In this document: positions 46,141 through 57,014 of the stretch, one piece after another
Numbering within the stretch: position 1 is the first letter of the stretch
Layout of the letters: each line of letters opens with the position of its first letter
From: Stratiolaelaps scimitus
Lineage: Eukaryota; Arthropoda; Arachnida; Mesostigmata; Laelapidae
Length of the DNA: 64,000 nucleotides
NCBI GenBank assembly: GCA_019614645.1
Contig: JABWDB010000034.1
Coordinates: forward strand, 558,001-622,000
Direction of reading: 5' to 3'
Made by a program: the position numbers and the translations under genes
The notes under the pieces: generated by a model
Seen by the model: only the letters and a program-made list of their open reading frames with translations
Told to the model about the DNA's origin: nothing
Database searches by the model: none

Positions 46141-46860
46141 CTGCGGACTATTTAGCCGAAGAGAGTGAACGAATATAGCAAGGAAGCGAGTTCCAGACAG
46201 CAGGCAGTCGATTAGTTAGTGTATGACGGCTAGATTCTACCTTCTCAAGATATCCGGGACGAATTCTATCTGTTGTTTACCGAAAATCACACGGACGTCA
46301 TTACACTGGACAACTTCGGCTCTACGGAGAACCAACTTCTACCCTCCTCCCCAGACCGATATACCTTAATATTGAAGCGGTACCGGCAACATGTTGTAGA
46401 CACTTATCAGTCTCTCCAACAGAATGCTCAGCTCCTTAAGGCGTCCCAACATGGCTATGACTCCGTATCATTTGGGTATGACCGTTCCCAGATGGTCCTG
46501 CCATTTGAGGGTTGCATGCACGGTGAGGCCAGGACTTTTCACAGACTCCGACCACGGAACAACAATTTTCTACCACATATGAGCCAGAGCGAGCTCTGTT
46601 GAACAATGCCTACGGAAACCAGATTGGTATGCTACGAAACATTGCAAGGACTCCAAAGGTTTCTCCAATTTGGCCATTTCTAATTCCTCGATCACCTTTG
46701 GCAGATAGTTCACCAGAGAGATAGGCCGATCGTTTACAACGTTCTTCACAGCCCTTATATTTATTGGAGAGCAGGACCCTGAGACGACGCGACCGAAGGC
46801 CATCGGGTGCGGCGGACGAGCTTGGGGCAAGAGGCAACGGCCACAAGAACCTCAAAAGTT
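46140..46860 (-). mobile_element. LINE reverse transcriptase, fingers region, copy 1
   Basis: The minus strand encodes NDRPISLVNYLPKVIEELEM and, about 40 residues on, QSGFRRHCSTELALAHMW: the conserved RPISL...QSGFR..HST segment of Jockey-clade RTs. It continues degenerately to the C-terminus near 46140. The other copy (61600-62272) lacks the RPISL part. Confidence 0.75.
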
Positions 46861-47340
46861 GATGATAAGGCTATGTTGACCAGCGGGGAACGTTCTGTGA
46901 CGGCGGAGCGGGGAGTTGAGCGCTGAGGGCATCGAGGAGCCCGGCAGAGTCTCTAGTACAGTCGGTAGAGCACAGTTTTTGCGACGCGATGCGATGCGCA
47001 GCCGTCTGGCCCGTATCCATTGTCGGACTGCGAGGTCCGGTATTCGAGAGAGCCAAGAGAAGTTCTCCCTTGCCGTAGACCTCCAGGGTGGACACCCGAG
47101 TTATGACCCCCCTCCCAGCCGGAGTGCAGTCCGGGAGAGTCTCATGAGCGTTCCTAGAATAGGTGAGCATCTGGCCCTGCTCGAAAGGAGGAGAAAGGCC
47201 GCCGGCCTCGACCGCTCTGCCACTGATCGTCACCTTGAACAACGCGTGAGCCCTCACGTGAATGCTGGTCCGGAGTGCCTCTAGTGCGCGCGTCGAGTCG
47301 GTGCTCGAGTTCGATCCCCACCATACACATTTTCATTTAA
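46861..47340. other. G+C-richer stretch with tRNA-like pieces
   Basis: CTAGTACAGTCGGTAGAGCA (about 46953-46972) resembles a tRNA D-arm/A box. GGTCCGGTATTCGAG (about 47034) and GAGTTCGATCCCC (about 47307) resemble B boxes. No clover-leaf could be closed, so at best these are tRNA-derived repeats. Long frames on both strands overlap without recognised domains. Confidence 0.25.
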
Positions 47341-48885
47341 AAAGGTCCGTCTTATGAAGCAATGCCAAAGACAGCATCGTGAACTTTAAATGTTGGCCAT
47401 GAGTCAGTCCGGAAAAACGAAAAATGAGGCGGTCTCCCTCAGATAAACAGCAATAAAAATAGAAAATCCAACGTTTTGTGCTTGGGGAGAGCATTCAGCC
47501 ACAGGATTAATTTGGGATTACTATATAGTGAGGTTTTTGTCTAGACAATAATTAAGTACATCATTAAATGTTTGCTATAAATTTCTCTTTATTTACGCAG
47601 ATGTTTATTCTGCCGATCGTTTTTGAGGTTGTTCAGAGTGAGGGACTAGTAATAGGAGTTCTGGAGTTGCCGCAATATTTAGTAAGTAATTGAAGTCAGT
47701 GTTTAAGGCACCGGTGGGATAGTAAGGGATATGGTGGAAGCGTATCGTACATTATTTTTATTTGTCCCTATTCAACGAAGCCAGTTGTTGCTGTGAAGGA
47801 TTAATGAAGACTATCAGAGCATCGGTCACCAAATATGACGAGTTACGGACTTTTGGCCTGAGAGGAACATGCTGAAGTATATGAATGTGTGCCAAGTTAT
47901 AGGACGAGTGACAAAGGTGGGCCACGTCGTGGTAAGAGGAGTAAATTGCTCAACGCCATTGGCCTAAGGGTGTGATATGTTGAAAGCAGAATATAGAACA
48001 ACAGTAACAAATAGGACGTAGTTGGTAGAATGCTATATAATGGGATTGGTTGATAGACCTTTATAGAAGATGCATCAAGATGCCAACTATAGCGAACTGA
48101 AGACTTTATAAACGCCGTGCTTCATGAATAATCCGCTAAGAAAATGCTGTGCAACTTTTCAGATCTGTTTAAGCGAAAAAGTGTTTGTGAGCCATAATGA
48201 TCTAAACGATGCGAATATTGAAAATGTATTGTCATTAGTTCGGTCGTCATCGGGGATCGTTAATTGGAATGAAGGGTTCTTTGAAACTATAATACGCCAT
48301 GTCAAGCTATCGTAGGAGAGCATTTGGATTTGGGTAAAATATTGTCTAATCTTCTCATTTATCATAGAACCAACATGTATTATAAAAAACAAATTACGCT
48401 TATTTAAAAAATACCCAATATAATTTTAATTGTAATAAAATTAATCGCCATATATAATTCGACGCAACCCATTTATTCAGTGTTGAATTATCTATTTTAA
48501 ACCCCTCACAACTCTACACTTTTGAGCAGTTTGTTGTAGGAACTCGCTAGTTAGCTCGAGACCTATTGCAGATGAGCATATGTACAGTTCACACAGAAGA
48601 TGAAACTCTTTGAATAGGTGTCTCGAGAAGCCTTGAAGTTGTTGTCATGACATTCAGAATATATTCCCATTTACATGTTGCACTGGATAACACTGTCAGA
48701 TAAACTCAGCCCGGTGAGACACCAAGCTTCGATATTTTTCGAGGTTTTTTGAAAAATATCGAAGGTTGGTGCTTTTGCTTCCGCCAATGATTTAGTTACG
48801 ACAATATTATAACTCATTGTATAAGAATTCATTTTCATGTGCTCTCAAGTTAAAAATAATTATCGCTTTTCTATTCAGGTGTAAA
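47341..48885 (+). promoter_or_regulatory. 5' flank of IR unit 5
   Basis: From about 48060 it matches the flank of unit 6 (53450-54300), and from about 48330 also those of units 1-3. The LINE present in units 1-3 is absent (GATTTGGGTAAAATATTGTC continuous). 47341-48050 shows nothing recognisable. Confidence 0.45.
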
Positions 48886-48889
48886 CGGA

Positions 48890-50688
48890 GCACCCTGCAA
48901 CGTCAATTGTTGTCAATCACAGCTAGTACAATACACAAGTATCATTGTTAAGGGCGTTGCTTTTGAGCTTCACCTGCATTGTCTGCTGCATCGCGACAAC
49001 GAAGAATCACCCAGGGAACGCCTCATCCAATAGTCTGATGCGTATCATCCGGAGGTATGCCTCACAGAAGAACGTCTCCGTCGAAGATTCATCTATTTTT
49101 CTGTTGGCGACTGTATCCAAGAGAAATTTGCTATTGCATCAGACTGGGACATAGCAGTGATTGTATACACAACGCTGGGTGCTAACCCGAACATTTCCAC
49201 AGTCGCCAACACAGTCAAGATACCTAGACCGCTAATCGTCTACAAATGCCCACAAATTAAAATTGATTTTAAAATCGATATATTCCTTTCTGTGGTAAGG
49301 TCCTTTGTAGTTTTCATAATTGCTGATGACAGATCGCCAGGGGAATATTTAGAAAGAACGTACTGCCCACACGTGCTTATTCCAAATGAACCTCAGGGAA
49401 AGGTCCGCTTGATAGACTACTGGATGGTAGACCGCTTATTCCCGATTAGGTATAATGAGATTACGCTAAGGAGGTTTCGTTTTCCCACACAAACCACGGG
49501 AAAAGTGACGATACAAAGTATTCTGAATATAAAAAGCGTTCTCGAGACTCTCTCGTTTATTCTACCTTGTGACTGGGTAATCGAGGTATCGGTACATTTA
49601 AAACAGGCATTTCTTAATGAAACAACCAAAACAAGCAGACAGTTGTGCTTCACCAGGTCAACATATGACCCTCTTAACCTCGGTGATCTTGCCCACACAT
49701 ATTCGAATGGCTGTCTGAGCCCTCTTGCGGTCGTCGAACCGTCCGAGTCAGCCCTCGTTGCTCCTCTGACTCCGGTGACCCTCACAGGACTGACATTTGT
49801 TACCGTTGTCGTTACCGGCTTTACCTCATTTGGACATTGCAGTTGGACCACTTCCTGGGCCCATCGTATCTCTCGAACGCTCATGAGCATTCTATCCAGT
49901 TGACAATCGTTGCACCTGTGATCATCACGGAAGACGGCATCAGATTAGCAAACGACATAAAATCATTCTCGGGTTATTCCTCGTCGTGGTACAACTCATC
50001 GTAATGAACGTTTACAAAAATGAGGTCACGTCCGACCTTCTTGAACCTGAGAGAGACATACTCGGGTTTAAAGAAGCCGACTCCAAGTACTTTTCCCTGC
50101 CCAACCGTAAGAAAGAAAACGATATCCGATGGCTGGCTTATTTTCAAATCAGAAATTGGACCGAATTGTGCACGAATGACCCAGATATTATTCGTCTTGG
50201 GCTTGGCATTCCGTTGAAAAGATCAGCGACCCGTTATGGCCAATATGGCCGCGACCCGTTATGCGACCCGTTATGGCCAACAACGGCAGACACGCGCCCA
50301 TGAGTATATTATGAGACCCAGCAGAACCTTGACATTGTTACGTGAGCACGCACTTTTACCAATGATACCGTCGCTAATGATCACAAATGAAAGCCAACGC
50401 AGCGCCGTCCCAAGGTGGCAAAAGATGAAGGCTAAAAAAATAGACAGAATAAAATTCAAGCTGACGACAAAACCTGGAGAGGAGTGGGCCTCAGTTCGTG
50501 AGCTGCTGAGTTCTGTCAAGAAGCGAAAACATAGAGTTCTTCTATATGAACAGGAGGAGACAATGGCTATAGGGACGGCGCATGTCAAATACACTGTCCG
50601 TATTATTGGTCTACTTTTTCTCGTCTCTGTCATCATTATTTTGCCCTGGGAAGTGATTTTACGTTTGTCAGCAAAAAGTCGATTTTAA
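48890..50688 (+). pseudogene. IR unit 5 pseudogene (mosaic)
   Basis: Full-length-scale IR copy. The start-codon region is deleted (CAGCTAGTACAATACACAAG replaces the ATG segment). A 1-bp deletion near 49107 and an 8-bp deletion near 49894, after the pore, each shift the frame. A local repetition of GCGACCCGTTAT at 50226-50279 also shifts it. The first two thirds resemble unit 6; most of the last third carries unit 3 variants (PSLMITNES, LLYEQEE, GLLFLVS); the end SAKSRF is again unit 6-like. Not functional as read. Confidence 0.85.
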
Positions 50689-50689
50689 T

Positions 50690-51310
50690 TTAAGGAGGAC
50701 GCGTATGTTCATATTACGGTGTGCGAATGCAATAATTTTCTTCATTGTCACCTTTGTCAGGTATAGTAGTAAAACAGCATAAAACGTAACAGTGGCTGCT
50801 GAACCATCAACAGTCCCCAGTCCCAGATACGGTTGCCCACCTAAAAGCGTTGTGATATGCTGATGACCTCGTGGTTTTCGGAAGGAGAGTGTTCCAAATC
50901 CACCAGGCGTTCACTTGAGCGTCAACATAAAATCAAGAGGTCGGCTTGTTGATAATTATGAACAAGACTGAGGTTATATTTATCCGGGGAGGCTGGCTGG
51001 CTGCACTCGATCCGCTCCACATAGGCAACTTCAAGAACTCGTCACGAACAGAGAGTGAGCGATGGTTGCGAGTGTTTGAATACAAACGCCAGCGAGGTTT
51101 TCATGCAAATATCGTCCATATGGAATATGCCATTGCTACGAGAATTGTCGACAGGAAAAATCCACACCCCCGTAAGGCTGCAGCAGTATTTGAATCTGTG
51201 ATTCAAGACGCGTTCGACGATTCCACATTCATACGTTCAAACCCTATGGTGGGAGAGTTGTCTTCGACAAGGCATCATTTTATTTTTCATTTTGCTGCCA
51301 TTATACAACG
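50690..51310 (+). mobile_element. LINE RT fragment 3' of IR unit 5
   Basis: Same plus LINE piece as after units 1 and 3, with MNKTEVIFIRGGW at about 50957. It is followed by the longest open reading of this flank (to 51317). Confidence 0.6.
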
Positions 51311-51317
51311 TGCCTGA

Positions 51318-52010
51318 GATGTATATTATCGATTTGTATATATTTTAGATAGTATAGTTTATTAATGAAAACGATTGGATCAGCCAGCTTATGGTACGTG
51401 AATCATCCATGAATGCGCGCCACAGGAGAAATATTTAAAGATATCGAGCTCCGATAGCTCAAGGTCACCTCGCTTTTAAGCCTCTTAGGTTGTAAAGTGT
51501 GAAGCAATGCCGAAAGCAGTACCGTGGACGTTGAAATGAGAGAGCTCTTTAGGCAAGGGAATTTTTATCGGCCCCTAAAGACTGTTATATCCGCATAACT
51601 GCACTTCTCATCGAGATTGGTATCACAGTGTAACAATCGAAGTCGTAGTCGACTCCTTGACCATGGGAGTCGTTCTCACACAAAGTGCACAGGACGTCCA
51701 GTCATTTTCACTGTGAACTCTGTACTATCCGAATCAAGGGGTTTTACTTCAAATCTGTCTTGTCAAGGACCCCCAATTCAGCCAGAGGCTTAGCCACCTA
51801 GGCAACAGCGCCGACCACCGACGAAGTAAATAATTCACTACGAAACATATTTTGATGTTTCCTCGAGATAGGTCTGAACAATGTGCGGAATATCGCTGGC
51901 AGGTATTGATATTAAGGAAGGACGAGACAGAGGGTTAGTTGTGGGTTGAACAATCCTCAATGTATGGACTCTAGCACATTTGCAACTTGACATCTCGTTT
52001 TATGGTTATT
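51318..52010. other. Spacer between units 5 and 6
   Basis: The first about 90 bp (GTATATTATCGATTTGTATA ... GTGAATCATCCATGAAT) also occurs beside Copia copy A (36661-36755) and, inverted, copy D (about 59575-59640). It represents the array flank into which the element arrived. The rest shows no gene. Confidence 0.5.
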
Positions 52011-52610
52011 GGTTAACACTGTCTTCTGTACTGCAAAAATTCAAACGATTATCAGCTTCGGTTCCGATACACTGATCTGACGTTCGGCTCTGATCAGATT
52101 CCGTCAAATATATATCACGTAATTTGTCACGCTGTAGAGCTATAACCAATAGTAAGTAGGAGAGAAAGTTCACAGATGTTTAAAATCGGTTCCAACCTTG
52201 ATGTCTCGTTCGTTTGTCTTTAGATCAAAATAGGCAGACATGCGCTACTTTGAGCAAGCTAAATATGCAAAAATCGATTTCCTGGCCACGCCGGTTTGGA
52301 CTGAATATTCATTGAAATCTACTTCTGATCGCTCGGATACTGTAGGACCTGGCTCTTATACGAATCTAGAGTGGGATCGTCCGCATCGATCCCTGTTGTT
52401 GCTGTCCTACCAATACGCATAGAGAGACTTGCGTTGAAACTCGAGGAAGGTACCGCGTATCTTGAGAGGCTTTGCTGGGCCTGCACATATATTCGCGCAT
52501 GTGTCACGACGCTGGAGGCAGATGCGCTTTTTTTCAAGCAGTTGCAATGATAGAGGTGGCAGTCATCCACTTATATCTACCTAACATGAGTGATTCATTT
52601 TAGGAAGTAC
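52010..52610 (+). repeat. Repeat block R, unit 6 copy
   Basis: Single R block, slightly diverged (CACGCCGGTTTGGACTGAAT); not tandemly doubled, unlike units 2 and 3. Confidence 0.7.
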
Positions 52611-54290
52611 ACCTACTTTACGTGATACGGACGAAAGCTCACGTATCGTCTGCCTGACAATTCTTCAACAGAAAATATTATTTCAGTATCCTGAATGCCT
52701 TAACGGTAAGCGTTGTAATTGTTTGGCTTTTCCGTAGTGATTTGTAAGGAGTGTTATAACAGACAAAGTGTTCTCTGTCATAGTATATACAAGTGGGATT
52801 GGTTATACATCAGTTTAGGTTCTTCAGCGCCTGATCCGTGCCTATACAGATGTGAGGGGAAGGAGATAGTCATCGGTTTTGTGAAAAAATCCTTACAACC
52901 CGCGTCCGATGATCTCGGCGTATTTATGAATATAAGGGTTCCACACCTTGAAGTAATTAATAGGTAATAATACTGTACTATGTGAAGGACTAATTAACAC
53001 GACAGAGTCCAAATACGTGGTTTCATTAAGATCAACCCCACCATGTTTTTGCTCAAAGTGAAACAAGTGCCTCCATCCGATATCGCTTTTGTTTATGCAC
53101 TCGTCAATGTTTTATTTCTAAACAGACGCTGTAATTCATTGCGTGTTAGCCATATGCCATAGGATCTCTTGTACGGCAGTGAGATATAGTCCAAGCTGGT
53201 CCCACGGGATGCTATCATCACTTTGTATCAAAGAACGGAGATGGCACAATTTTTAAACAGCTCGTTGAACTGATGGGAATTTAGCATCCACTGCTTAAAC
53301 CCACGATGGGTATACGCCCCTATGTGAAAATGCCGGTAGGCTTCGAACACATTCATCACAGTTCTTATTCAAATTGTTTATATTCACAGTACCATATCAC
53401 TAAGCGGTCATTTTAGCAGAGTGAATAGCGTGGTAACCTTCACCTGTGATAGCCGTTTAGAACAGATGCATCAATCTGCCAACAAGCGAACTGAAAGATT
53501 TGCAGATGCAGTGATTCATGAATTATCCGCTAAGAAAATGCTGTGCAACTTCCTGGGTCTGTTTAAGCAAGAACTGTTTGCGAGTCATAATCGTCTAACA
53601 CGACGCACATATTGACAATATATGCTTATTAATTTGGTCGTCAACGAGGATCGTTGATTGAAATGAAAGGTTGTCTGAAATTAACATATGCCATGTCGAA
53701 CAACCGCATGAGAGACGTTAGATTTAGGGCAAATATTGTGTAATGTTCTCAGTTATCGGAGAACCAACTATGTGTGATATAAAAAAACATTACACTTGTT
53801 GCAAAAAATACCGTTTTAAGTGCAATAATATCAGTTGTTGTATAAAACTCGATGCAACTCATTAGTTCAGTGTTGAATTGTCTGTTTTAAACGTCTCAGA
53901 AGTGTACACTTTTGAAGCGTTTGCTGCAAGAACTCGTTGGTTAACTCGAGGTGTATTGCAGATGAGCATATGTCTAGTTCACACAGAAGGTGATGCTTTT
54001 GAATAGGGTGTCTCGACAAACCTTAAAGTTGTTGTCATGACATTCAGCATATATTCCCATTTTCATGCTGCACTGGATAACATTGTCCGAAAAACTCACC
54101 CTTATGGGAGACCAATTCGATATATTTCAAAGTTATGTTAAGTAGGATCTCTTGGTTTTTGCATCTGTATTCAAAAGCTAAATTAAATAGTTGGAAATAG
54201 TTACTTTTGCTTCTGCCAGTGATTTAGTTAGTACAATATTATAACTCATTGTATAAGATTTCATTTTTAGGTGCTCTAAAATGAAAAATA
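52611..54290 (+). promoter_or_regulatory. Spacer and 5' flank of IR unit 6
   Basis: Homologous to the unit 5 flank from about 53450. No LINE at the site used in units 1-3. No coding support for the short frames. Confidence 0.4.
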
Positions 54291-54835
54291 ATCGTAAAGT
54301 GTCTGGACATCACCATGCATGAAAACCTCCATTTGCAAAACCATGTGGACGCCCCCTTGCGTAAATGTTACGCCGTGATAGCTATGCTGAGACGCCCTAA
54401 AGACCTGGGTATCCCATTGGAAGGTCTGTTACGTATCTATAACATGCTCCTGGTACGGTTTATCGGTCTGGGGACGTGGCTATAGACGGATCCTTCGAAA
54501 AGGACAAGTTGTTCAAGGGGATGCGATTAGAGCTATATTAGGTAAACGCTGTACGGAGTCTGTCTCTGACATCATGAAGAAGTACGGCTACCCAAAGCGC
54601 GGGTAATGTACTACTTGCCTTTAAAATGTCGAGGGGAGCTACTCCTGGTGACATAGCTTACCCGATTGTTCCTAAGAGGAAAAGACAGACCCACAGGCCG
54701 ACTGTATTAGTGACACCTTTTGCCATTAAGGAATCTAGCCGCCATGCTCTTGCTTACCAACTGCATATCGTCCGGGCCATGGTTCCTCACGAGATTTTGT
54801 ACATAATTCATAGTATATTGTGTTTAAGGAGCTGA
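54291..54835 (+). mobile_element. LINE fragment in the 5' flank of unit 6
   Basis: The plus strand carries the C-terminal RT-ORF segment (KMSRGATPGDIAYPIVPKRK, RPTVLVTPFAIKESSRHAL). It is homologous to the minus-strand LINE in units 2-3 and at 61620-61850 but in opposite orientation and at another site. It ends near the IR 5' UTR. Confidence 0.65.
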
Positions 54836-55074
54836 AATTCTTGTATGTATACACAGATCTACTACTTAAGAGCCCTATCAGTTGACTTAGTGTGATTGTA
54901 TTTTATATTATTATATCTTATGTTTAACATATTTTTTAAGTCTAAAAGAGGAGCGTATGTATGTTGCAAGTTCCGTAAATAAACCTCACATTGAAAAAAA
55001 GATAATTGTTGTTTTCTATTCAAGGTGTAAACGAAGCGCCCCCGCAACGTCAATTGCTGTCGGTCACAGCGAGG

Positions 55075-56823
55075 ATGACTTCGCCACTCAATACACAGAT
55101 ATCATCGTTAAGGGCGTTGCTTTTGAGCTTCACTTGCATTATCTGCTGCGTTACAGCAACGAAAAATCACACAGGGAATGCCTCATCCAATAGTCTGATG
55201 CGTATCATCCGGAAGTACGCCCCACAGAAGAACGTCTCCGTCGAAGATTCATCTATTTTTCTGTTTGGTGACTGTATCCAAGAGAAATTTGCTATTGCAT
55301 CAGACTGGGACATAGCAGTGATTATATACACAACGCTGGGTGCTCACCCGAACGTTTCCACAGTCGCCAACATAGTCAGGGTACCTAAACCGCTAATCAT
55401 CTACAAATGCCCACGAATTAAAATTGATTATAAAATGGATATGTTCCTTTCTGTGGTAAGGTCCTTTGTAGTTTTCATAATTGCTGATGATATATCGCCA
55501 GGGGAATATTTAGAAAGCACGTACTGCCCACACGTGCTTATTCTAAATGAACCTCAGGGAAAGGTCCGCTTGATAGACTACTGGATGGTAGATCGTATAT
55601 TCCCGATTAGGTATAATGAGACTACGCTAAGGAGGTTCCGTTTTCCCACACAAACCACGGGAAAAGTGACGATACAAAGTATTCTGAATATAAAAAGCGT
55701 TCGCATGACTCTCTCGTTTCTTGTGTTTGGTGATTGGGTAATCGAGGTATCGGTACAGTTAAAACAGGCATTTCCTAATGAAACTATCAAAAAAAGCGAA
55801 CTGTTGTGCTTCACCAGGTCAACATATGGCCTTCTTAACCTCGGTGATCTTGGGCACACATATTCGAATGGCTGTCTGCGCCCTCTTGCGGTCGTCGAAC
55901 CGTCCGAGTCAGCCCTCGTTGCTCCTCTGACTCCGGTGACCCTCACAGGACTGACATTTGTTACCGTTGTCGTTACCGGCTTTACCTCATTTGGACATTG
56001 CAGTTGGACCGCTTCCTGGGCCCATCTTATCTCTCAAACGCTCATGAGCATTCTAACGGCGTATCCAGTTGACAGTCGTTGCACCTGTGATCATCACCGA
56101 AGACGGCATCAGATCAGCAAAAGACATAAAATCATTTTCGGGTTATTCCTCGTAGTGCTACAACTCATCGTAATGAACGTTTACAAAAATGAGGTGACGT
56201 CCGACCTTCTTGAACCTGAGAGAGACATACTCGGTTTTAAAGAAGCTGACTCCAAGTACTTTTCTCTGCCCTACCGTAAGAAAGAGAGCGATATCCGATG
56301 GTTGTCTTATTTTCAAATCAGAAATTGGACCGAATTATGCACGAATGAGCCAGATATTATTCGTCTTGGGCTTGGCATTCCGTTGAAAAGATCAGCGACC
56401 CGTTATGGCCAGCTACAACGGAAGGCACGCGCCCATGAGTATATTATGAGACCCAGCAGAACCTTGACATTGTTACGTGAGCACGCACTTTTACCAATGA
56501 TACCGATGCTAATAACCACTAAGGAAAGCCAACGCAGCGCCGTCCCAAGGTGGAAAAAGATGAAGGCGAAAAAAATAGACACAAGAAAATTCAGGCTGAC
56601 GACAAAACCTGGAGAGGAGTGGGCTTCAATTCGTGAGCTGCTGAACTCTGCCAATAAACAAAAACATAGAGTTCTTCTAGATGAACAGGAGGAGACAATG
56701 GCTATAGGGATGGTGCATGTTAAATACACTGTGCGTATTATTGGTCTACTTTTGCTCGTCTCTGTCATCATCATTTTGCCCTGGGAAGTGATTTTACGTT
56801 TGTCAGCAAAAAGTCGATTTTAA
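55075..56823 (+). CDS. Divergent ionotropic receptor (IR), unit 6
   Basis: 582 aa, intact, starting MTSPLNTQI. Same signal peptide, pore and three TM segments as units 1-3. S1 is clearly diverged (YTTLGAHPNVSTVANIV, MDMFLSVVRSFVVF, a shorter S1 loop) while TM1, pore and TM2 are almost unchanged. Ends SAKSRF, lacking the CLWGT insertion of units 1-3. Its S1 difference suggests different ligand specificity. The 5' flank carries a LINE in place of part of the shared flank, so the promoter may differ. Confidence 0.85.
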   Translation: MTSPLNTQISSLRALLLSFTCIICCVTATKNHTGNASSNSLMRIIRKYAPQKNVSVEDSSIFLFGDCIQEKFAIASDWDIAVIIYTTLGAHPNVSTVANIVRVPKPLIIYKCPRIKIDYKMDMFLSVVRSFVVFIIADDISPGEYLESTYCPHVLILNEPQGKVRLIDYWMVDRIFPIRYNETTLRRFRFPTQTTGKVTIQSILNIKSVRMTLSFLVFGDWVIEVSVQLKQAFPNETIKKSELLCFTRSTYGLLNLGDLGHTYSNGCLRPLAVVEPSESALVAPLTPVTLTGLTFVTVVVTGFTSFGHCSWTASWAHLISQTLMSILTAYPVDSRCTCDHHRRRHQISKRHKIIFGLFLVVLQLIVMNVYKNEVTSDLLEPERDILGFKEADSKYFSLPYRKKESDIRWLSYFQIRNWTELCTNEPDIIRLGLGIPLKRSATRYGQLQRKARAHEYIMRPSRTLTLLREHALLPMIPMLITTKESQRSAVPRWKKMKAKKIDTRKFRLTTKPGEEWASIRELLNSANKQKHRVLLDEQEETMAIGMVHVKYTVRIIGLLLLVSVIIILPWEVILRLSAKSRF

Positions 56824-56927
56824 TACCAGGAGGACGCGTATGTTCATATTACGGTGTGCGAATGCAATCATTTTCTTCATTGTCACCTTTGTACAGTAGT
56901 AAAATAGCATAAAACGTAACCATAGAG

Positions 56928-56963
56928 ACCATTGAGAGCCTATATATATACTCTCTCAATGGT
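56928..56963. other. 11-bp hairpin at the edge of Copia copy D
   Basis: ACCATTGAGAG (56928-56938) and CTCTCAATGGT (56953-56963) are exact inverted repeats around a TATATATA-type loop. They mark the junction where the IR 3' flank stops and foreign sequence starts. Confidence 0.8.
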
Positions 56964-57014
56964 AGGTGCGGATAATCGTGTACACATGCGCGTCTCGTCC
57001 GCCATACCAGGAAA

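Noticed and set aside
46946..47060. Functional tRNA gene
   Set aside because: A-box and B-box-like motifs are present but no acceptor, anticodon and T stems could be paired.
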